Assembly (NCBI GenBank): GCA_035048495.1
Contig: CM068549.1
Span: 15,595,103 to 15,659,102, forward strand
Origin: Euptelea pleiosperma
Lineage: Eukaryota > Streptophyta > Magnoliopsida > Ranunculales > Eupteleaceae
DNA length: 64,000 nt
Reading direction: 5' to 3'
Part shown: positions 10,875 through 20,400 of the stretch, one piece after another
How positions within the stretch are numbered: the first letter of the stretch is position 1
Layout of the letters: each line of letters starts with the position of its first letter
Notes under the pieces: model-generated
Databases searched by the model: none
Seen by the model: the letters and a program-made list of their open reading frames with translations, nothing else
What the model was told of the DNA's origin: nothing
Made by a program: the position numbers and the translations under genes

Positions 10875-11870
10875 ATGGCTGAAACAAAAAAAACAAACCA
10901 TTGTCCATGAACTTGAGGCTAATCCGAGCATGAAGCTCTCCTCAGTTCTCTTAAATGGACTCAATTATATTCCTTGGTCTAGGGCTATCACTTTGTCCTT
11001 GGGTGGAAAAATCTAAACTTGGGTACATCAAGGACAAAAGACTGCTCCTAGTTCAGATGACCCTAAGTTTGAAGAATGGCAATCTATTGATCAACTTGTT
11101 ATGTCCTGGCTTTTGAATTCTATGGAGCCCAAGATTGTCAAAAATTTTACCTTTCTTGAGACAGCCAAGAGTACGTGGGAATCTGTCAAGGAAATGTACG
11201 GCCAACAAGATAATGCTGCACGCATCTTTCAGTTAAAACGGGAGATTGCTGAATCTAACCAAGGTGAAAAGTCCTTTATTGAACACCTTGGAAAATTGAA
11301 GAGTATGTGGGACGAACTTAATTGCCATGTATCGTCCTCATACTATAGATTCTAGTACTCTACTTAAAAGAGCAGAAGATGACAAAATTTTTCAGTTGCT
11401 TGCCTGCCTGAAACCCGATTATGAGAGCCTCCAGAGCCACATTTTGATGAGTTTTTCTAATTTATGTGTGACTATTCAGCGAGAAGAAACCAGAAAAAGG
11501 TTATGATCATTGATTCTAAGCCTGCCGCTGAACCTCTTGAATCTAGTGCTTTTATGGTGGACAAAAGAAGGGATGACAAGAAACAAGTTAATGTTGTTAG
11601 TCGTGATCAGGGCCTTAATCAAGACAAAGGAAAAGGCCGACGACAATCCTTTCGATGTGACAACTGCAACAAACTTGGACATACAAAAGATCGGTGTTGG
11701 ATCCTTCATCCCCATTTAAAGCCTCAGTTTGATAAAGCCAACATGGTCATGACAGATACTTTCATTTCAGTTGGGCAACTTACTCGACTTCTCCAACAAC
11801 TCAGTAAGTCTGAAACCTCCTCAGTCTCTGCAGCCTCTGATTCTGCCCCCCTTTGCTCAAGTTGTAGGTA
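10875..11870 (+). pseudogene. Copia gag (nucleocapsid) remnant
   Basis: Gag starts at ATG 10875 (MAETKK...), but the frame is lost within 12 codons by a small indel, and a stop lies at 11014. The later frames read as a UBN2-type gag ('MSWLLNSMEPKIVKNFTFLETAKSTW') and end in a CCHC zinc knuckle, CDNCNKLGHTKDRC (near 11655-11700). A frameshift separates the two halves around 11340. Confidence 0.85.
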
Positions 11871-12800
11871 ATTTTCAAGCTTTTTTGTCCTCTGTTTCTA
11901 ATCTCAATACTTGGGTTATTGACACTGGAGCTACAGACCACATGACAAATAATTTAGATTGCCTACTCGATTTCACATCAAAATTCAATAAACAATCTGT
12001 TTCTATTGCTAATGGTACATCGGTTCCTGTCCTGGGTCATGGTACAATTAATCTCTTTAATAATTGTCCAAGTTCATAAGCTCTTTATATTCCCTCATTT
12101 CAAACTCAACTCCTATCCGTCCGGAAAATTACTAATACCTTAAACTGTGATGTCATTTTCTCTCCTACATCTGTGGTGTTTCAGGATCGATCCACGGGGA
12201 AGAGGATTGGTGAAGGTGTTTATTCTCATGGCTTATACTTGCTTAACGAGACTAGTAAAGCCTTGCACGTTGACTCTATGCGGACTAGTCGCGCCTGGCA
12301 TAAGCGATTGGGCCATCCTTCTGACCGGGTGGTATCTCGTCTTTTTCCTTCTATGTCTATCGAGTCCCATAATTGTGAGATCTGTCAATTTTCTAAGCAG
12401 ACCCGTCTTCCCTTTGTTCCTTCATTGTCTCAGTCTGTTGAACCATTTGAATTGATTCACTCTGATTTGAGGGGGCCGGCCCCGATTGATTCATATGATG
12501 GTTTTAAATAATTTGTCTTGTTTATTGATGATCGGTCTCATATTACATGGATTTATTTGCTAAAATCTAAAACTGAGGTTGTTCCTATCTTTAAAGAGTT
12601 TCATAATATGGTTACTAATCAATTTGGTGCTCGCATTAAGATTGTTCGGTCCAACAATGGTACTGAATATACCAATAGTCATCTGTCTGCCTACCTGGGT
12701 AGTCGGGGCTTTATTCATCAATTGCGTTGGTACCCCACAACAGAATGGTGTGGCCGAAAGAAAAAACAGGCATATTTTGGAAATCACTAGATCTATCATG
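11771..12800 (+). pseudogene. Copia protease and integrase N-terminal region
   Basis: The aspartic protease motif DTGATDHMT is at 11921-11947. The GAG-pre-integrase HHCC zone follows ('WHKRLGHP' near 12296, then 'CEICQFSKQ'). The integrase core starts with 'HSDLRGP' (near 12460), but the second catalytic Asp is Asn ('VRSNNGTEY', about 12646-12672; the family has RSDNGTEY). A stop (near 12508) and a frameshift around 12720 also break it. Confidence 0.85.
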
Positions 12801-13967
12801 TTTCAAATGAATGTACCCAAACAATACTGGTTTCATAGAGTTCTTGCTGCCACTTATCTAATCAACAGACTTCCTAGTCGTGCCCTTGATTATAAATCCC
12901 CTACGGAGGTCCTTCAAGATCGAAAACCTGATATTTCCCACTTACGAGTGTTTGGATGTCTATGTTATGTGCATATCTCAGCCATACATCGAGATAAACT
13001 TGAACCCCGTGCCACAAGGTGTGTCTTTCTTGGGTATTCTTCCACAAAAAAAGGGCACCAATATTATGATCCTACCACCCAAAAGTTGTTCATCTCTCGC
13101 GACGTGCACTTTGTTGAAACAGAAGCTTTCTTTGAAGCTCGGCTGAGTAGTAACTCTGGGACTAGGCCCCAGGGGGAGTGTTTCACTAACACGGTTCCTC
13201 TTCCAATCGTTGGTCCTAGTTCGGGTCCTACTACCACACAAGGCATTGAATTTGAACCCAACACCGAAATGATACCTAGCGTTATCTCTCCGGAACCTCA
13301 AGTCACTCAAGAAACAGTGATTGTACCCTCTGACACTGTTCAATGTCGACCATCAAGAGTTCATTGCCCACCGGCTAGAATGAATGATTTTTTCACCTAC
13401 CATGCTACATCTTTTCCCATTCAGGATCACTTAAATTATAACAAGGTGTCTCAGTCCCACTCTGCCTTCTTGAGCCATATTTCCAACACCAATGAACCTA
13501 CCAATTTTCAAGAAGCTAATGCTTGGCCCGTATGGAAAAAAGCCATGAGTGAGGAACTCCAAGCCCTTGGTGAAAATAATACCTGGAACATTGTCAGATT
13601 ACCCATAGGTAAAAAACCAGTGGGATGTCGATGGGTGTATAAAATCAAATATAACAGTGACAGAACTGTTGAGAGGCACAAGGAGAGACTAGTCGCTAAG
13701 GGATTCACTCAAACCTATGGAGTAGACTATAAGGAAACGTTTGCCCCGATTGCGAAAATGAGCACTGTTTGGGTTCTCCTATCATTAGCGGTTAATCAGG
13801 ATTGGCAGTTATTTCAAATGGACATAAAAAATGATTTCTTGCATGGAAATTTGGAAGAAAAAGTCTACATGAGTCTTCCACCGGGACATCCTCAAGAATC
13901 TCAAAAGGGCTTAGTTTGCAAGTTGAATAAAGCCCTTTACGGACTCAAGCAGTTACCTCGAGCCTAG
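12579..13967 (+). pseudogene. Copia integrase C-terminal part and start of reverse transcriptase
   Basis: The frame is open from the integrase catalytic Glu region ('GTPQQNGVAERKNRH') through the proline-rich linker to RT ('WVYKIKYNSDRTVERHKERLVAKGF', 'FQMDIKNDFLHGNLEE'). In that last motif copia RTs usually have DVKNAFL, with the first catalytic Asp; the Asp is kept here. The frame ends at a TAG after 'GLKQLPRA' (13965-13967), where an intact element would continue. Confidence 0.85.
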
Positions 13968-15029
13968 TATTGCAAACTTAGCTTGGTCCTCATGAATAGT
14001 GGATTTTGAAGAAGTGCGGCTGATTCATCTCTGTTTGTTAAAAATGGTCCTTCTGACACTACTATAGTCTTAGTTTATGTCGATGATATTGTCATTACAG
14101 GGGACGATCAAAATGAAGTAGAGCAACTCAAATCCCTCCTTCATAAGCAATTTGCCATTAAAGATTTGGGGATCTTAAAATATTTTCTAGGAATAGAAAT
14201 TGCTTACTCAAAAAAGGGTTAGTTCCTTAATCAAAGGAAGTATGTTTTAGATTTACTGCAAGAAACAGGAAAGCTGGGTGTTAAGCTAGCATCTACTCCT
14301 ACAGATAGTTGTGGTAAACTTGGGTTGGATGGAGAACCATTGTCCGACATCGGTCAATTTTAGAAACTTGTTGGCTGACTAATTTATCTAACCATCACTC
14401 GCCCAGACATTACCTTCGTAGTTAGCTTGGTCAGCCAGTTCATGCATGCTCCAAGAACTAGTCACATGAATGCTGTCACTCGGATCCTTCAGTACTTGAA
14501 AGCTTCTCCGGGTTGGGGAATATGGATGAGAAAAAATGGTCATACTCGAATTGCCGGCTACATTGATGCCGACTGGGCAGGAAGCCCAGTTGATCGACGA
14601 TCCACAACTGGGTATTGTACATTTGTCGGAGGAAATTTGGTTACTTGGAAAAGTAAAAAACAAAATGTTGTTGCTCGCTCCAGTGCCAAAGCAGAATACA
14701 GGGCAATGGCATCTACAACAAGTGAGTTGATTTGGCTTCGTGCTCTGTTACATGATTTGGGGTTTGTTTCTTCTCAGCCTATGGATATGTTCTGCGATAA
14801 TCAAGCCGCCATACATATTGCCTCAAATCCTGTGTTCCATGAAAGAACCAAACATATCGAGGTAGATTGTCATTATGTACGAGAAAATGTTCAAGCCAAT
14901 AACATTCGTACTCTTTATGTTTGCAGCAATCAACAACTTGCAGACATTTTTACTAAGGGCTTGCCGGCAGCACAGTTTCAAGAGATCCTGTCCAAGTTGG
15001 GCCCAATCGATATCTACGCTCCAACTTGA
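13968..15029 (+). pseudogene. Copia RT palm and RNase H
   Basis: The RT active site YVDDIVITGDD is at about 14076-14108. Stops follow (near 14219, 14361 and 14377). The RNase H part is open from 14427 to 15029 and shows 'GYIDADWAGSPVDRRSTTGY', 'SSAKAEYRAM', 'CDNQAAIHIASNPVFHERTKHIE' and 'QLADIFTKGL', the standard copia RNase H signature. It ends just before the polypurine tract. Confidence 0.9.
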
Positions 15030-15036
15030 GGGGGAG
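15028..15036 (+). other. Copia polypurine tract
   Basis: GAGGGGGAG lies immediately 5' of the 3' LTR, where second-strand synthesis would be primed. Confidence 0.85.
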
Positions 15037-15334
15037 TGTTGGCGAGAAGGAAGGAAATCGTGGGGATCTCGGCGATCATGGATCCTCCCATGAGTTACTA
15101 AAATCAGGGGTTGCTATTTAGGGTTGATGACTGTAATTGGGAATTCTTCCCTCATTGGACTCTTTCCCTGATTAGTGATTGTATTCTCTATTTATTTGGA
15201 GGGGCTCATTGAGGAGCACCCATGAGTGAATTCTCTCATTCTCCTCGTGGATGTAGGCACACTGTTGAACCACGTTAAATCTCTTATTTCTCTTCTTCTT
15301 ATGTTTATGTTTTTTATCACTGTCGTTTGCTACA
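15037..15334 (+). repeat. Copia 3' LTR (298 bp)
   Basis: This is the partner of the 5' LTR, with the same TGTTGG...CTACA termini. It is followed by the TSD AGGAC at 15335-15339. Confidence 0.95.
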
Positions 15335-15570
15335 AGGACCTGTTTGGATCATCATTTTTGTGCCGAAAAATAAATTTTAAAGCTTTTAAGTTGCGCAAAA
15401 TGGTAGTCCAAAGGGAGTTTTTTAATTTTTATCCTGCCCCCATACATGGAGAAGCGCCTACATGTGCTGAAAAGGAAATTGAAACTACCAAAAAGTGTTG
15501 TGGGCCCTCTCATTATAAATATATTGTCTTATGGATCATGCACAAGGTGGGTAGGGGTGTCAATGGGTAA

Positions 15571-15915
15571 GAGTAAGACTTGCCTGACCACCCACAATAT
15601 AAGCCACGTGGCAATTTATTAGAGGACATTGACCATATAGATGTTTGACCAATCCGTAACTGAACCTACAAACCAAAAACCAACCCGATTAGTGATTTCG
15701 AACCTTTGGATCTTTGTACGGAAATAATGGTAAATAATGCTCAAATTCCCATAGTTATAATCAACCAATGAAAATGACTTCAACTAACGCTTAGAAATCA
15801 GGTTGATTTTGGGTTTGTAGGTCCACCTAGGGATTGGCCAAACATCGATACGGTCAGTGTCCTCTAATAAATTGCCACGTGGCTTATATTGTGGGTGATC
15901 AGGCAAGTCTTACTC
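15571..15915. mobile_element. Foldback MITE with 9-bp TSD AATGGGTAA
   Basis: The ends are GAGTAAGACTTGCCTGA and TCAGGCAAGTCTTACTC, perfectly inverted, with long complementary arms. AATGGGTAA is repeated at 15562-15570 and 15916-15924. A 9-bp target duplication with long TIRs is the pattern of Mutator-like elements. Each arm carries the palindromic G-box context CCACGTGG (near 15605 and 15876). It is non-coding. Confidence 0.9.
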
Positions 15916-16193
15916 AATGGGTAACTAATTAACTAATTACTGATTGGACCCAATTTCCATTAGCAACACAACCCGAAACCGGCCTACCCGATAGGGCCTA
16001 GTCTCTGGCAAATTGGCATCCAAATGGAACCATCCCATTGATACTCAAGTTTCTCTTTCTATAATGATGAGTACTTTTAATGATGCGTATTTTAGCAACA
16101 CCTCCCTGGAATTCGAAAGTAATTAGTAATACCCCTTATACTTTTGAACTTTAGGAGTACTCCCTTGACCTAGTTTAATAGTGGTTAACTTAA

Positions 16194-16501
16194 GGGCGTG
16201 TTTGATTGTCAAGTGGGAAAATTGCATTTTCCTTTGGGAAAACACAACTGTCCATTGTTAGATAACCATTTTAAATCTGTAGAATTTTCCCTACCAAGCC
16301 ATTTAAATCTGGATAATTTTCCCAACTAAGCCTGGAATTCATTTCCCATCAAGATAGGTGAGAATCCATTTCCCCGGCAAATACGTCTTTATTTTCTCAC
16401 AAGATTGAAATATGTGTTTGCAGTTGCAATCGATCAGCCATTTTTGGGCATTTCCCACGGGTATTTTCTCGGGAAAATTTTCTGTGCAATCAAACACGCA
16501 C
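16194..16501. mobile_element. Tourist-like MITE (308 bp), TAA target duplication
   Basis: The termini are GGGCGTGTTTGATTG and CAATCAAACACGCAC, flanked by TAA at 16191-16193 and 16502-16504. It is non-coding. The same TAA also serves as the left duplication of the next element. Confidence 0.8.
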
Positions 16502-16504
16502 TAA

Positions 16505-17923
16505 GGGTTTGTTTGGTAACTCGGAATTGAGCCGGATTTGGATTTGTGATTCTTGGAATCACAAATCTTTGCATTTGGGAGGACCAAATTCCAGGAATTA
16601 TATTTCCAATTCCGTGATTTTTCCCGGAATTAGAAGTTTTAGGGGGGAGAAGAAACTTCTAATTCCTGGAATTCTATTTCCGGGCGGAGAAACTCAAAAG
16701 ATTTTTTATCGGGCTCCAACTCTCACACTCATCCCTAGGTGGACCTATAAATAAAAAATCAGCAAGATTAGTTATTTGAAACCGTTGGATTGGGGTATTT
16801 GTTTTGGTTGATTCTTAACCGTGTGATATCTAACATTATTTGGGGTACTTAGATCCAAAGGTTAGAAATTTTTAATCAGCCTGATTTTTAGCATGTAGGT
16901 CCACCTACGGATGGGACAAACATCCATATGGTCTGTGCTCTACTAATGTGCCATGTGGCTCATATCGTGGTCCATCATCAACGGATTACACATTTGTAAC
17001 CGTTTGATTGATGTCTTTTATGGGTTGATTTTAACCTTGGGATATATAACATTAGTTGGGGCTATAAAGATCCATGTTGAGAGATAACTAATCAGCCTGA
17101 TTTTAGTTTGTAAGTTCACCTAGGGATGTATCTAACCGTTGGATTGGTATCTTTTATGGGTTGATTTTTAACCATTGGATTTCTAGCATTAGTTGGGGTA
17201 TAAGGATCCAGAGCTTATAAATCACCAACCAACATTATTTTTAGTATGTAGGTACACCTAGGGTTGGGATAAATATCCATACAGTATTAGTGATTTATAA
17301 CCATTGGATTCGTGTCTTTTATGGATTAATTTTTAACTATGAGATATTTAGCATTATTTGGGGTACTCGAATCTAAAGGTTAGAAATAACTAAACAACTT
17401 GATTTTTAGTATGTAGGTCCACCTAGGGATGGGATAAACATCACTACGAACTATTGTCTCTAATAATGTGCCACATGGCGCGCTCAGTATGAGGTCCATC
17501 AGTAGTGTTGATAATGGACATCAGTATTTGTTGCCTCATGTGCCACTTAGGCTTTAGCCATTGATATTTTGACATATATAGGTTAATCATAGTCGAAAAA
17601 TTATCAAATAATTTAATTATTATTTTTAAAATTTTTTCTTTAAATTAGCATCGATAACATTTAATTGACGGATGACAAAAAAATAGCAGTCGTTATAACA
17701 CAAAGTTCATGAGATAATATTTCTCTTATGTAGATGGATAGAAATTTCAATTCTGTTAGATGTCCAAACAACTAAAATTAGAATTCATTGGGAATTCCAA
17801 GTAATTTCCACGGTGCAACCAAACACAAGAAATTTCAATTCTTTGAATTCAAATTCTTAGAAATCATAAATCTTGGAATTCTATTTTCAATTCCAAATCT
17901 GTGTCTGGTTGCCAAACAGACCC
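16505..17923. mobile_element. Tourist-like MITE enlarged by nested foldback MITE copies
   Basis: The left end GGGTTTGTTTGGTAAC and right end GTTGCCAAACAGACCC are inverted, with TAA on both sides (16502-16504 and 17924-17926). Near the ends, 'GGAATTGAGCC...' and 'AATTCCAAATCTG' type sequences mirror each other. The middle (about 16725-17515) is a tandem pile of foldback-family arms ('GTAGGTCCACCTAGGGATGGGA' type blocks), so the element was hit by, or amplified, foldback copies. Confidence 0.75.
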
Positions 17924-18117
17924 TAAGTTAAAATGGACTTGACTCCCGCCTTATTAGCAATATTATGGTCATTTCATAGGTGCATTAGCAGGCGCTTTAT
18001 GCATGTCACGTTTTAACGTTAGTCAAATGATAGTTAAACTAGGTCAAGGGGGGTAATTCTAAAGTTTGAGAGAATAAGGGGGTATTACTAAGGGCAAAGG
18101 TACCTTTATATAAAACC

Positions 18118-18185
18118 GTTATCCCGTTATACCATTATTCCGTTATACCATTATTCCGTTATACCAACGTATTTAAACCTTGGTT
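18118..18185. repeat. Short tandem repeat, CCATTATTCCGTTATA unit
   Basis: About three copies of a 16-17-bp unit, then 'TTTAAACCTTGG'. The right boundary matches the low-complexity cassettes described under findings. Confidence 0.6.
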
Positions 18186-18287
18186 GCATCATTTTTTTCC
18201 ATTCCTAACTAAACTGAGGCCGGTTCCACCTGTTCTTGTACCCAAACCAGTATGATAGGACTTAGAGCCGAGAACTGCAAGTTTGAA

Positions 18288-18605
18288 GCAAGGTTTTAAA
18301 GGAGTTCGTTTTAACGGTTTAAGGGAACCGTTAATATGGATTGAAACGGCAGTGTCAAAAATGGACAAAAAGGGAAAAAGGGAATTTAACGGAAAAAGTG
18401 GCGCTGAAATTCAAATTTTGAAAATTTCAAAAAGAAAAACAAAATTTAACGGATTTTAAGGCCGTTTTTTTTTTTCACTAATTTTTTCAGAATTTAACGG
18501 CCGTTTAAACGATTTTAACGGCTGTTAAATTCAAAGCGTCAAAATGTTTTTAAACAGGAAATGGGCTTGGGGCGGTACCGTTTAAACGGCCGTTTTTAAA
18601 ACCAT
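18288..18605. repeat. Low-complexity palindromic cassette (TTTTAACGGCCGTTAAA type)
   Basis: This is bounded by 'CAAGGTTTTAAA' and 'TTTTTAAAACCATG'. The interior is dense in AACGG and CCGTT words in both orientations, giving a self-complementary low-complexity block. It is non-coding. Confidence 0.6.
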
Positions 18606-18813
18606 GTTTGAAGTCCCCCTTCTTTGAATTTTGACACGTACTCCTTGTTAACTCTTCCTTAACCAACTAAGGGCTTAACATATGTTTGGTTAATGCCTGG
18701 GGTTAGAGGAGTTAAATTCTTGTACGTGTCCACATTCTGGGAGGGGGACTTCAAATTCGAAGTCGATGAGGTCTGCTCAAGGTACCCGAATCATCTAGTA
18801 GCAGACTCGCAAT

Positions 18814-19160
18814 CAAGTAAAACTTCCCGGACAGCCTCAGTCAGCGAACTGGATGACAACCCACAATACGAGCCACGTGGCACATTATTAGGGGATGATG
18901 ATCATATGGATGTTTGGCCAATCCCTAGTGGACCTGCAAGTGCAAACCAAAAATCAGCCTGATTAGTAATTTCAGACATTTAGATCCTAGTACCCCAAAT
19001 AATGGTCATAATGCTCAAAATTTCCCCAGTTAAAACGACTCCAATCCAACGCTTAGAAATCACTTATCAGGTTGATTTTTGGTTTGTAGGTCTACCTAAG
19101 GATTAGCCGTACGTCCATACGCCGGTGTCCTCTAAGAATATTCCACGTGGCTTATACTCA
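18814..19160. mobile_element. Foldback MITE copy upstream of the NPY-like gene
   Basis: The left end AAGTAAAACTTCCCGGACAG resembles the family terminus. Both arms contain the CCACGTGG G-box (near 18874 and 19142). The right terminal repeat appears lost, where the next element abuts. Confidence 0.65.
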
Positions 19161-19169
19161 CGTTTTTTT

Positions 19170-19490
19170 AACTCATCGCTGCCATCGGGGCCCACTGACC
19201 GCATGGATGTTTAGCTCACCCCTTAGTAGACGCTCATACAAAACTCAGCTCGTTTCATGATTTTTTAGCCGTTGGTTTTATTACTAAAGTCTAAAACAAT
19301 TGTTACATCCAACGGCTATAATTACGCCTTAAAAAGTACTACAATCTAATGGTTAGAGATTACCAATCAGATTGAGGTTTTGTGTTATTTCCACCAAGGG
19401 GTGAGCTAAACATCCATGCGGTCCGTGGGCCCAGATAGCAGCCATGATTAACAAAAATCATGCTTCCTCACGCCTAAAAGCGTGAGCTAT
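19170..19490. mobile_element. Foldback MITE, second subfamily
   Basis: The arms read 'GGGCCCACTGACCGCATGGATG' and its inverse 'CATGCGGTCCGTGGGCCC' (about 19190 and 19415), with 'CCGTTGG' motifs toward the centre. The same subfamily occurs at 38208-38588 and 39297-39671. It ends about 850 bases before the NPY-like start codon. Confidence 0.65.
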
Positions 19491-19639
19491 ACCTCTACCT
19501 CGGTGCATCTTTTTTTCCGACGTAAAAACCTCTACAATGCCAGGAGGTGAGCTTAGTCAAACAAACCATATGCTGAGCTCGGATCATGAGAATTACAGCT
19601 AAGAGAAGGGGTATAACGGTCATTTGACAGGTGGCGTGA

Positions 19640-20338
19640 TTTAACTGCATAAAGCTCTTTTAAAGTCCCTCTCTGTATACTGTCCCCTGCTCCCTCCCTA
19701 TACGGCAATACACACAAAACCACACACTCTCTCTCTCCTCCTTCCTGCAAATCTCAGAGCAGAAAAAGCAGAGAGAGAGAGAGAGAGGGAGAAAGGATAG
19801 GAAGAGATCTCGAGATTTACTTCGAGAAATCTTCGCAGATCGGAGGGATTAAAAGCAAAGGCGGCGAGAATTCAAAGAGAAAGCGAGAGAGATTTAGATT
19901 TTAGAGATCTATTGATTTATATTTTATTTATAATATCGAAGGTCGTCCTCGTCATGATCGTGGAAAACTCAGTAATCGAATGGCTCGGAATCCCAGAGAG
20001 TACAGAGCAGGGATAATCCATGCCACTACTTAGTCAAATTTTCAGGCCTTCGTAAGTTAAAGAATGGCGGTTTTGGTGGAAACCACTGTGAAATTGTAGA
20101 GCGGGTTTTGGGATGCTCAGGCGGTTTTTTCTCTCTGCCAGCCCAGACTTAAAAGGGGGTTGCAGGTAGGACGGCGCGCTTGTGAGGTCATTGGGTTTCA
20201 GTTGGGTAGTTTTGAAGCTCTGAGAATTCAGAGAGAGAGAGAGAGAGGAATTCAGAGAGTGGTTTCGGTGGTTTTGAAAGCGGTTTTCTTAACGGGTTTG
20301 CAGTGATTTTTGAAGGTTGTTTTGGGTGTTGGGTGGAG
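19640..20338 (+). promoter_or_regulatory. Core promoter and 5' leader of the NPY-like gene, with four uORFs
   Basis: A CT/GA-rich leader (GA runs at 19768-19790 and 20231-20247) precedes the start codon. TATA-like strings lie near 19649 and 19675, but neither is a strong match. Four short upstream ORFs are visible: 19954-20016 (20 codons), 20020-20055, 20064-20099 and 20113-20169. All end before the main ATG. A GTAAGT at 20052 could be a leader intron donor, with TTGCAG acceptors at 20166 or 20303, which would remove some of the uORFs. Confidence 0.45.
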
Positions 20339-20400
20339 ATGAAGTTTATGAAGCTGGGATCGAAGCCGGATGCATTTCAAGCTGATGGCAACTGTATCAG
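20339..20400 (+). CDS. NPY-like gene, coding exon 1
   Basis: This encodes the first 20 residues ([14 protein letters not shown]...) plus two bases of an Arg codon. The donor is AG|GTCAGG. The tiny first exon is separated from the rest by 10.6 kb. The start was chosen because the N-terminal string is conserved in NPY proteins. Confidence 0.9.

Larger units (their letters stand above)
10386..15334 (+). mobile_element. Complete Ty1/copia retrotransposon with TSD AGGAC
   Basis: Two LTRs (10386-10687 and 15037-15334) begin TGTTGGCGAG and end TTGCTACA. They are flanked by the 5-bp duplication AGGAC (10381-10385 and 15335-15339). A PBS and polypurine tract sit at the expected places. The internal order gag, protease, integrase, RT, RNase H identifies copia. 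By eye the LTRs differ by about nine substitutions and a few indels (about 3%), so the insertion is fairly young. The single gag-pol frame is nonetheless broken by many stops and frameshifts. The element landed at the start of another repeat (TTAGGACCTGTTTGG). Confidence 0.95.
16085..18095. mobile_element. Outer foldback element holding two nested Tourist MITEs
   Basis: The left arm (about 16110-16190) and right arm (about 17995-18095) are inverse complements: 'TAATACCCCTTATACTTTTG' with its mirror near 18055-18090, and 'CCCTTGACCTAGTTTAA' with 'TTAAACTAGGTCAAGGG'. Between them sit the Tourist elements 16194-16501 and 16505-17923. The original element was therefore a few hundred bases long before the insertions. 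Confidence 0.6.

Noticed and set aside
18118..18185. CRISPR-like repeat array
   Set aside because: The units are contiguous without spacers and this is a plant genome, so it is a plain short tandem repeat.
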